A stretch of DNA of 21,249 nucleotides from positions 9,351 to 30,599 of the forward strand of contig DLGU01000114.1 in the NCBI GenBank assembly GCA_002482865.1, read 5' to 3'. The notes below the pieces were generated by a model. The model was given only the letters and a program-made list of their open reading frames with translations, was not told where the DNA came from and made no database searches. Every line of letters starts with the position of its first letter. The stretch's first letter is position 1. The translations under genes and the position numbers were made by a program. Positions 7,673 to 13,446 of the stretch are shown one piece after another. Source of the stretch: Porphyrobacter sp. UBA7686 (GTDB lineage: Bacteria > Pseudomonadota > Alphaproteobacteria > Sphingomonadales > Sphingomonadaceae).

Positions 7673-8129
7673 TCAACGTCGATCCTCGCGGGGATGATAG
7701 GTGCAGGTACCTTGCGTCCGAAGCTCCGAGATATTGGGCTCGTCGGGAGCCGTTTTCCTGATGACCCACCACCATGCCTCAACCTTCATGGTATCACGGT
7801 TGACCCTCCATAGACCGCGCGCGGCTTCGATGAAATTCTGATCGAGCTTGCCGTAGTGCACGGAGTAGATCGGCCCGTCCGAAACGTGCAGGAATATGGC
7901 TCCGATGCCGTGTGCCGTGTGCCGGGTGGTAGGTAGCCTGCCCTGGATAATGGATCACGAGCCCGTGGATGCGGGGATCGTCCATCTTGCATCGCCACTC
8001 GCCAATGTATCGATAGTCCCGATCATCTATGAGCCGCTCCTGCGCTGCGGCTTCATCAGGTACCCGTGCCAGACAGGCGGCCGCGCCCAGTATCGCCATG
8101 CCGCTTTTCCAGGAGGGTGACACGTTCAT
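7673..8129 (-). pseudogene. Frameshifted secreted or hypothetical protein gene (7-bp duplication)
   Basis: An ATG at 8129 with a perfect AGGAGG six bases upstream starts MNVSPSWKSGMAILGAAACLA, probably a signal peptide, and continues to YPGQATYHPAHG. The good protein text then switches to another minus frame (IGAIFLHVSDGPIYSVHYG ... VEAWWWVIRK) and runs to a stop at 7673. The switch falls on a tandem repeat of a 7-base unit at 7908-7924. Removing one unit restores a single 149-aa reading frame across the whole 457 bases. As the sequence stands, the first frame runs out of register and the second half has no ribosome binding site. It is either a recent pseudogene, a phase-variable gene or a sequence error. 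The gene begins 13 bases after the stop of the 242-aa gene. Family unknown. Confidence 0.75.
7908..7924. repeat. Tandem 7-bp repeat at the frameshift point
   Basis: CCGTGTG occurs at 7908-7914 and 7915-7921, followed by CCG. Seven is not a multiple of three, so gain or loss of one unit changes the reading frame of the minus-strand gene that crosses it. One unit fewer would make that gene continuous. Confidence 0.8.
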
Positions 8130-8142
8130 ATATGGCCTCCTG

Positions 8143-8871
8143 TCATTGCGGATCGGGAACGAAAGGTGCATGCCAGTTCACGCCGAAATCGGGCACCGGG
8201 TCCATGGGCAAATCCTCGATGCCGCGCGAGCGGCAGAAACGCCGCCATAGCCGCCCGGTCATGTCCTCGAGCCCCATGACCTTCAGCGGCGCATCGCTGA
8301 CGAAATCGAACAGCTCGCTGTGTGCCCTGCCCTGCCCCGCGATCCGTTCGATGATCGTGTGGGCGTACGAACAACGGATCAGAAAATCGACGAAAACCGC
8401 GGGCTGGAAATGCCGGAGCAGGGCGGCGACTGTTTGTGCATCCGCTGGCCGGCAAAGAGGTTCGAGCGCGGTGCGCAGCGGATCGTCCCAGTGCCGGAAG
8501 TGCTCCTGCCACCATTTGAACCATGCGGAGAAGGCAGCTTCGCTACGCGGCTTGTCCCCGTCGCCCGCATGGGCGATTGCGCTGGCGGTGGTGAGTTCGG
8601 CCATTACGAGCAGGGCTGCTTCGACATGAACTGCGACTTCAGGCAACGGCACGTCCTGAAGCATGAAAGCGATCTGACGCTGCCAATCCACCTTGGGTAC
8701 ACGGGCCAGGTCGAGCGCGGCGTTCCATGGATTGCCGCACATGGCGTCGTACCATGCGGTTTCGGGCAGATCGCAGGCCAAGGGGCGATGGACTTCGCCC
8801 CGCCCGTTTCGCACGCGCATGCGCGCTGGTGGCGGGTCTGGCAGGGCACCGAGGCCAAATTCGGTCATCAT
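8143..8871 (-). CDS. Hypothetical protein, 242 aa
   Basis: The protein begins MMTEFGLGALPDPPPARMR; a stop lies two codons upstream in frame, so the start must be one of the two adjacent ATGs at 8871 and 8868 (GGAGAG about 9 bases upstream). It is rich in W, F and acidic residues, with segments such as WFKWWQEHFRHWDDPL and VFVDFLIRCSYAHTIIE, and reads as an all-helical soluble protein. I see no signal peptide, membrane span, nucleotide-binding or catalytic motif. It is the first gene of a minus-strand group with the frameshifted gene (13 bases downstream) and the two-span membrane protein. Function unknown. Confidence 0.72.
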   Translation of the reverse strand: MMTEFGLGALPDPPPARMRVRNGRGEVHRPLACDLPETAWYDAMCGNPWNAALDLARVPKVDWQRQIAFMLQDVPLPEVAVHVEAALLVMAELTTASAIAHAGDGDKPRSEAAFSAWFKWWQEHFRHWDDPLRTALEPLCRPADAQTVAALLRHFQPAVFVDFLIRCSYAHTIIERIAGQGRAHSELFDFVSDAPLKVMGLEDMTGRLWRRFCRSRGIEDLPMDPVPDFGVNWHAPFVPDPQ

Positions 8872-9169
8872 GGGTCACAGCTCTCCAATTTGCGCTGGAG
8901 GCGGACCCGAGCCGGGTGTTGGAAACCTGGACTCTCGCGCAGGCGCTGCCGCCTTTGGGCAGAGCCTTGGACATGCGCGACAGCCACCCGGCCAGCATGG
9001 ATGCTGACCGGCCGAGAGTTCAGAGGTTTCCACGCCTCACCCGCGCGGGACTGACCGGCGGGTAAAGGCAGATTAGACCAAGTCGGAAGATCGCGAAAGC
9101 TCTGACTATCTGCGGTTTCGCCCGGGCTGTGATGGTGACACCAGCACCGGAAGTGATAATATCTTGCCC

Positions 9170-9397
9170 ATGACAGATCCGAAATTCGATCACGTTTTCG
9201 ACGCAGCCGAGCACATCGTTGAAGAAGCCTCGGCTCATCTGCTGCATGGTGGACGTGCCAGGATATATTTCCCCGGCGGTCCTCTCGAGCCCATCCGCAT
9301 CACCGGTCGGGCCGAGTGGACCGAGCTGGTTGTTGCAGAGGGTGAACTCGTAACGATCCACACCCGCTCAATCGTCGGATGGCAGCAGATCGACTGA
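9170..9397 (+). CDS. Hypothetical protein, 75 aa
   Basis: The protein begins MTDPKFDHVFDAAEHIVEE and ends SIVGWQQID. Its first third is helical and acidic; the rest alternates (ARIYFPGGPLEPIRITG, ELVTIHTRS) like a small beta domain. A TTG six bases further upstream is a possible but less likely start. The Shine-Dalgarno is poor (GGAAGTGA some 14 bases away). The gene stands alone upstream of the replication origin. The composition is protein-like, but no family is recognised. Confidence 0.55.
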   Translation: MTDPKFDHVFDAAEHIVEEASAHLLHGGRARIYFPGGPLEPIRITGRAEWTELVVAEGELVTIHTRSIVGWQQID

Positions 9398-9689
9398 CCT
9401 TGTTGCATTGGTTTGTGCAGGCAGCGGCTCTGCCGCAAAACCTGGCAGCCTTACCAGACCCGCCACTTACCATCGCCTGTTCTTCGAGAGTGGGATCTGT
9501 TCCCGTCTTCGATTCCGCTCCGGCGCTGACTCGCGCTGCGTCTGCTGGGAGGAGATTACGTTTCGTCCTCATCCCTCCGCAAAGCCTGCGGCCGTAGGCC
9601 GCCTACTACGTTCGCCCCCACCGCTGCCCTGTAGAATAAATGACTAGCTGCTTCGCCTTCTTCAGCTGCCTGCTACCTTAACCCTCGAG

Positions 9690-9698
9690 TTATCCACA
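9690..9698 (+). promoter_or_regulatory. DnaA box
   Basis: TTATCCACA is an exact match to the DnaA-box consensus TTATNCACA. It overlaps a small inverted repeat (CACAGG at 9695-9700, CCTGTG at 9705-9710) and sits at the edge of the AT-rich part of the origin. Confidence 0.8.
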
Positions 9699-9802
9699 GG
9701 TGGCCCTGTGTTAATATATGGGTTAAGAGTTGTGTTACGGAAAATCCATAGCCGCGCAAGATGTTGAACATAAATGTTTATCTGAGCAAAAAACCTCGGC
9801 AA

Positions 9803-9865
9803 TGAATCCACTCTGACGATAACCCGAATCCACTATGACGAAAGGGTGAATCCACTCTGACGATA
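9803..9865 (+). repeat. Class I iterons (three copies, 22-bp period)
   Basis: TGAATCCACTCTGACGATA is found at 9803-9821 and 9847-9865. A variant, CGAATCCACTATGACGAAA, lies at 9825-9843. The three starts are exactly 22 bases apart, which puts them on the same helical face (two turns), as expected of origin iterons bound by an initiator. Confidence 0.85.
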
Positions 9866-9895
9866 GTTCGGAGCGGGATTTGCGGCGCTCAAGTG

Positions 9896-9999
9896 TGTAA
9901 ACGAAATGACGATAGCAGACTGGGTGAATCTGAAATGACGATAACGGGCTTGCGTATGTGAAATGACGATAGTAGCTCTGTGAATCTGAAATGACGATA
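9896..9999 (+). repeat. Class II iterons (four copies, 28-29-bp period) overlapping the repA start
   Basis: TGAATCTGAAATGACGATA occurs exactly at 9925-9943 and 9981-9999. Shorter matches that keep GAAATGACGATA lie at 9896-9914 and 9953-9971. Spacing is 29, 28 and 28 bases. The left half differs from class I (CTGAAA instead of CCACTC), while the right half is the same. The last copy contains the repA start codon, so these copies probably serve autoregulation of repA as well as replication control. Confidence 0.8.
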
Positions 10000-11088
10000 G
10001 AACCCCGCCCTGCCCCGTTCGAGGAAACGCCTGTCGATCCGCAGGAAGGGAGCGAGCGCACGCCTCTGCTACCTGTTCGTCACCCTAACCAAGACCTGTT
10101 CATCTGCGATGTTCTCGACGCCATTCCGAAGGATGACATGGCATCTATGGAGCATCCGGTCTTTTCGCTCTCGACCAAGCCCGACAATCGCATGCGGCGC
10201 TACGAACACAATGGCAGCGTCATCGAGATCATCCCTTCTGGCAAGGGCTTGGCGACGATTCATGACAAGGACGTGCTGATCTACTGCATCTCGCAGCTCA
10301 TCGCGAAGATGAACCAAGGCGAAGAACCGAACCGGACGGTGCGCCTCCAAGCCTACGACATGCTGTGTGCGACCAACCGCCAGACCAGCGGCGAAGGCTA
10401 TCGCCTTCTCGCTGACGCCCTCACCCGGCTGCGCGGCACGACGATACGGACCAACATCAAGACTGGCGGAGTCGAAGAAACACGGATTTTCGGGCTGATC
10501 GAGGAAGCCAGGGTCACTCGCAAGACCTTCGATGGCCGAATGCTCGATCTCGAAATCACCCTCTCGGATTGGGTTTATCGTTCGGTCATCAGCAAAAACG
10601 TGCTCACCCTCCACCGGGACTATTTCCGCCTGCGCAAACCGTTCGAGCGGCGCATGTACGAACTCGCCCGCAAGCATTGCGGGATGCAGGACGAATGGCG
10701 GATTGGGCTTGAGCTGCTCCAGAAAAAATGCGGCTCCAGCAGCCCGCTCCGTGTGTTTCGCGCGCTCGTCAAGAAAGTCTGCGAGCACGATGCCGATCAC
10801 GGCCATATCCCGGACTATGCGGTGTCGATGGAGGACGATGTGGTCCTGTTCCGCAAACGGTCGGCCTTGAAACCCCTCCCTGATCCGGAAGCGATCGATG
10901 ATGCCCCGTATATCGACCCGGAAACAATGCACGATGCTAAGACGGCCGCGCCGGGTTACGATGTCTATGCGCTCTATGAGGAATGGGTCGCCTGGTGGCG
11001 CGACATGGGCCAGCCCGATCTGAAAAGCCCCGGCGGTGCGTTCGTCGGCTTCTGCAAGAAACGACACGAACGCAAGCCGCTTCGGTAG
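9991..11088 (+). CDS. repA: Plasmid replication initiator RepA (RPA family)
   Basis: A 365-aa initiator of the alphaproteobacterial RPA family. The diagnostic stretch is well preserved: DLFICDVLDAIPKDDMASME near residue 30, RRYEHNGSVIEIIPSGKGLA near 65, HDKDVLIYCISQLIAKMN near 90, then GEGYRLLADALTRLRGT, TLSDWVYRSV and YFRLRKPFERRMYELARKHCG. These form winged-helix modules that bind the iterons. The C-terminus carries a tryptophan-rich segment (YALYEEWVAWWRDMGQPD). The ATG at 9991 lies inside the last class II iteron and has no Shine-Dalgarno. An in-frame ATG at 10138 has AAGGA close upstream, but it would remove the conserved N-terminal segment, so I keep 9991 with some doubt about the exact start. 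Confidence 0.95.
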   Translation: MTIEPRPAPFEETPVDPQEGSERTPLLPVRHPNQDLFICDVLDAIPKDDMASMEHPVFSLSTKPDNRMRRYEHNGSVIEIIPSGKGLATIHDKDVLIYCISQLIAKMNQGEEPNRTVRLQAYDMLCATNRQTSGEGYRLLADALTRLRGTTIRTNIKTGGVEETRIFGLIEEARVTRKTFDGRMLDLEITLSDWVYRSVISKNVLTLHRDYFRLRKPFERRMYELARKHCGMQDEWRIGLELLQKKCGSSSPLRVFRALVKKVCEHDADHGHIPDYAVSMEDDVVLFRKRSALKPLPDPEAIDDAPYIDPETMHDAKTAAPGYDVYALYEEWVAWWRDMGQPDLKSPGGAFVGFCKKRHERKPLR

Positions 11089-11116
11089 CGTCCGCCAAGT
11101 CAATTACGGCTGCATA

Positions 11117-11152
11117 CAATCCGACATGTCTACATGAAGACATGTCGGATTG
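11117..11152. terminator. Perfect 15-bp-stem hairpin between convergent repA and the par operon
   Basis: CAATCCGACATGTCT (11117-11131) and AGACATGTCGGATTG (11138-11152) are perfect complements around a 6-base loop ACATGA. It lies between the repA stop (11088) and the end of the minus-strand partition partner gene (11155), where a bidirectional terminator is expected. No long T-run follows on either side. It also contains one full copy of the 19-bp motif found at two other places in the par locus, so it may be a partition site as well. Confidence 0.7.
11124..11142 (+). promoter_or_regulatory. Candidate parS/operator motif, copy 1 (inside the hairpin)
   Basis: ACATGTCTACATGAAGACA matches the copy upstream of parA (12084-12102) at 18 of 19 positions, and the copy at 11437-11455 in reverse orientation at about 15 of 19. 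Small RHH partner proteins of ParA commonly bind such repeated sites to form the partition complex and repress the operon. Confidence 0.55.
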
Positions 11153-11154
11153 AG

Positions 11155-11421
11155 TTATTCCCCGATCGGACTCTCGCCGTGCTTGCGCAGAACATCGTTG
11201 AACGCCTCGGCCATCAAGTCCTGCAAGCTCCGCCCTTGTCGTCGGGCCAGCGTGTGCAGCGCGAAGGACATTTCAGGGGTGAAGAATCCAGCAATCTGTT
11301 TGCGGCCTTGGCGGCTTGCCGGTGCTTCGCTCGATGGCGCTGTTTTTGGCAATGCCGATGCTTCGGCCAGCACCGGTTCCGCGCGATCACGAAGATTTGC
11401 GAATGATGGTTTGCGGCTCAT
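11155..11421 (-). CDS. Small ribbon-helix-helix partition partner of ParA (ParG-like role)
   Basis: An 88-aa protein starting MSRKPSFANLRDRAEPV at the ATG at 11421, which overlaps the parA stop as ATGA and has GGAGAGG a few bases upstream. The N-terminal half is flexible and rich in A, S and P (basic, probably able to touch ParA). Residues about 44-80 look like a ribbon-helix-helix domain (RKQIAGFFTPEMSFALHTLARRQGRSLQDLMAEAFNDVLRK). Size and layout match the small centromere-binding partners of type Ib ParA proteins. It should bind the repeated 19-bp motifs of this locus and repress parAB transcription. An in-frame start further upstream inside parA is possible but lacks a ribosome binding site. 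Confidence 0.85.
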   Translation of the reverse strand: MSRKPSFANLRDRAEPVLAEASALPKTAPSSEAPASRQGRKQIAGFFTPEMSFALHTLARRQGRSLQDLMAEAFNDVLRKHGESPIGE

Positions 11422-12071
11422 GCTGCCTCTCCTGACTGTCGAAATGTAGACATATCTAATTGTCGGCATGCCCACTTGTATAGTTGTCGAATCTCATCCG
11501 CTGCCTTTCCGTTCGGTTCGGTTTCCGTGACCGTGCGGCCTTCGGCGCTGGCATGGCGGTAAGCGGCGCGATCGGGGAGCTGCACCGGACAGGCCGATAT
11601 GCCGAAACTCCCCACCAGCTCGTCCGCTTCCTCATACATGCGCGGCGCATTGGGCGACCCGGCCGTGAACACGACGAAGGCAGGTTTACGGAGGAGCTGC
11701 ACCAGCTTTACCGTGGTCTGGATGGCGGCAAGGTCGAATGCGCTCGGACGGCACGGAATTAGAACCAGGTCGGCCGTCTCGACGGCGGCGCGCGCGGCGC
11801 TGTCGGCGTGGGGCGGCGTGTCGATCACGATGAACTGCGCGCCCTGTTCCTGCGCCTGCGCGACCTTGGCGGCAAGGCGGGGAGGAGGGCTGTCAATCAC
11901 CTCCGGGGGCTCATCATTACGCCACGAAGCCCATTGGCTGGCTGTGGCCTGCGGGTCGGTATCCACGATGAGCGAAACCAGGCCCGCGTCCTGTGCGACG
12001 GTGGCAAGATGAAGGGCGAGGGTGGTTTTGCCCGCCCCGCCTTTTTGGCTGATAATCGCGACTGTCGCCAT
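11418..12071 (-). CDS. parA: ParA-type partition ATPase
   Basis: A 217-aa P-loop ATPase of the small (type Ib) ParA group. It begins MATVAIISQKGGAGKTTLAL with the deviant Walker A motif (KGGAGKTT, residues 10-17). The A' motif is VDTDPQATA near 37 and Walker B is FIVIDTPPHAD near 80. There is no N-terminal helix-turn-helix extension, as expected for this size. It should move or position plasmid copies on the nucleoid together with the small RHH partner whose gene overlaps its stop. AGGGAG lies six bases before the ATG. A copy of the putative operator lies only about 13 bases upstream of the start, so the operon is probably autoregulated. Confidence 0.95.
   Translation of the reverse strand: MATVAIISQKGGAGKTTLALHLATVAQDAGLVSLIVDTDPQATASQWASWRNDEPPEVIDSPPPRLAAKVAQAQEQGAQFIVIDTPPHADSAARAAVETADLVLIPCRPSAFDLAAIQTTVKLVQLLRKPAFVVFTAGSPNAPRMYEEADELVGSFGISACPVQLPDRAAYRHASAEGRTVTETEPNGKAADEIRQLYKWACRQLDMSTFRQSGEAA
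11437..11455 (-). promoter_or_regulatory. Candidate parS/operator motif, copy 2 (inside parA 3' end)
   Basis: Read on the minus strand this is ATATGTCTACATTTCGACA, 16 of 19 positions matching the copy upstream of parA. It lies inside the end of parA, directly in front of the partner gene. The match may partly reflect coding constraints, so this is the weakest of the three copies. Confidence 0.4.
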
Positions 12072-12083
12072 GATATACTCCCT

Positions 12084-12102
12084 ACATGTCTACATGACGA
12101 CA
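12084..12102 (+). promoter_or_regulatory. Candidate parS/operator motif, copy 3 (upstream of parA)
   Basis: ACATGTCTACATGACGACA sits 12 bases upstream of the parA start, where it would overlap the promoter or the start of the transcript. Its position supports repression of the par operon by the RHH partner. The core CATGTCTACATG is itself close to a palindrome. Confidence 0.55.
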
Positions 12103-12275
12103 ATTTGACTTGTATGCAATACCTCTTGTTCGCGCCGAAGCACGGGCTTGCTCCTCCTGTCGTCAGGCGGCCTGCCTGCTGTCAGTCTGCTGCAATCCGT
12201 GGAGATAGCCATCGGGCCCCCAGCATGGGCGGCCGCAGCAAGGATGGCGCGCCGGTCGTTCCGCAGAACCATTAC

Positions 12276-12398
12276 TTAGCTCGCGATTTCGGGGGTGTGA
12301 TCCTTGTGCGGCCCCAGCACTAGGCCGAAGTCGGCCTGTCGGATGAGGGTCGTGACCTGATCGAAGGTCTCGGTCCAAAAACGCTTAAGGAAATCCCT
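12276..12398 (-). pseudogene. Possible C-terminal gene fragment behind the restriction endonuclease
   Basis: Just after the endonuclease stop, a different minus frame stays open for 40 codons and reads like protein: DFLKRFWTETFDQVTTLIRQ followed by ADFGLVLGPHKDHTPEIAS and a TAA. It has no start codon, and a TGA lies directly upstream in the same frame. It may be the remnant of a gene interrupted when the restriction genes arrived. The remaining bases between here and parA (12103-12275) show no feature I can name. I do not recognise the family. Confidence 0.3.
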
Positions 12399-13446
12399 TC
12401 AATCGGCTGTCTGCCTGGCTGAGGACAATGAGATTTGTGGGCTCAGCGGCGAACCAAGCGTAGCTGCCCCATGCGAGCGCATCGACCGTCTTCTTGAAAG
12501 GTCCGGCGCTGCGATCCAGGAACGCGGTCACGAATGCGACATGCTCGGCCGGGAAACCGCTTGCGGCAACCAGCTCCAGCAGAGCCTCCTTACGACGCTC
12601 GTTGACGGGCCCATCGGTCGCAACCACTTCCACAAACACCAGCAGCGGGTGCGCTGGCGCAAGATCCACCAGGATCGTATCGGGCAGGTTCTTGTCAGCT
12701 TGGATTGCAAGCCCAATCGAGCGCGCCAGCTCTTCATCCCGGGCAACCACCTTGTTCCCGCTCTCGCTGAGGAACACCACGGCAGGATCGCCCAGAAAAG
12801 TCGGCGCAAAGACCTCAACCACCGCCTTGGTGATCTCGGAACTCGGTCCCGGCTTCATCCTGCGGGTCTCGCCATTGGGAAAGGTGACAAGCACCTGGTC
12901 GGTGCTGATGCCGGCGCCGCGCCGCACGATCGCCATCCGCGCGAGCGCGCCAGTGCTCAAGGCCTCCGCCTGCCATGCTGCGATGCGGGCCTTGAGATCC
13001 TCGCCGGTTAGCGCCGGATCGAACAGCGCGGCAAATGCGGCCTTCAAGGCATAGCGCGGCCTGCTAGAGGTTGTCGGCAGATCACTGCGCTCAGTCACCG
13101 CTCCGATCGCCACCAATCCCTCACGCAAGGTCTCGTCGCGGATCGGCTCGCGGGTGTTGTCCTGATACCAGCGTTGGCCTTCGATGTGTCCGCCAGGGCG
13201 AAGAACGCCTGTCGCATAGGCGTTGCGGCTTGCATCATCGACCTTGGCGGCCTGCTCGTCGGTCATCCGGTAGACGTGCTTGGGACCAAGGAACGCGGTG
13301 CCGTTCTCGATCGCGTCTATGTAAAGCGCGGTAAATACCGTGCTCGCTGCCAGCATCCGGGTCAGATAGGTTCGGTTCGCCGCGCCATCAGGGAATATGT
13401 CCTGAAGCCGGGCGTGAACCTCCTCTCGGGTGAGAAGCGCCATCAT
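12385..13446 (-). CDS. BsuBI/PstI-family type II restriction endonuclease
   Basis: A 353-aa protein beginning MMALLTREEVHARLQDIF; its ATG overlaps the methyltransferase stop as ATGA. The C-terminal third matches my knowledge of the BsuBI/PstI family: NLPDTILVDLAPAHPLLVF at about 253-271, then VEVVATDGPVNERRKEALLE, AFVTAFLDR near 304 and ALAWGSYAWFAAEPTNLIVL at about 323-342. The PD and E273 residues are candidates for the PD-(D/E)XK active site. Relatives such as PstI (326 aa) cut CTGCAG; whether this enzyme shares that specificity cannot be told from sequence alone. CTGCAG occurs many times in this window, so the site is not depleted. It forms a restriction-modification operon with the two genes upstream. 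Confidence 0.9.
   Translation of the reverse strand: MMALLTREEVHARLQDIFPDGAANRTYLTRMLAASTVFTALYIDAIENGTAFLGPKHVYRMTDEQAAKVDDASRNAYATGVLRPGGHIEGQRWYQDNTREPIRDETLREGLVAIGAVTERSDLPTTSSRPRYALKAAFAALFDPALTGEDLKARIAAWQAEALSTGALARMAIVRRGAGISTDQVLVTFPNGETRRMKPGPSSEITKAVVEVFAPTFLGDPAVVFLSESGNKVVARDEELARSIGLAIQADKNLPDTILVDLAPAHPLLVFVEVVATDGPVNERRKEALLELVAASGFPAEHVAFVTAFLDRSAGPFKKTVDALAWGSYAWFAAEPTNLIVLSQADSRLKGFP

Larger units (their letters stand above)
9690..9999. other. Predicted iteron-type plasmid replication origin (oriV)
   Basis: The region in front of repA combines a perfect DnaA box, an AT-rich stretch (about 9711-9800, with TTAATATATGGGTTAA and overlapping ATGTT/AACAT palindromes at 9761-9778) and seven copies of an iteron sharing the core TGACGA. 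This is the standard layout of an iteron-controlled theta origin. RepA from the adjacent gene would bind the iterons, and DnaA would help melt the AT-rich part. The bases from 9398 to 9689 in front of it hold no gene that I can support, only a short GC hairpin at 9588-9602. Confidence 0.85.

Noticed and set aside
8320..9054. A 244-codon plus-strand frame opposite the 242-aa gene
   Set aside because: The minus-strand gene has the better start and composition, and a stop two codons before its ATG; the plus frame looks like a mirror frame.
9803..9999. CRISPR array
   Set aside because: The repeats are 19-22 bases with fixed short intervals, occur directly in front of repA next to a DnaA box, and no cas genes are present; they are iterons.
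10069..11103. A 344-codon minus-strand frame covering repA
   Set aside because: It is antisense to a well-recognised RepA and has no domain-like text; it is a by-product of codon bias.
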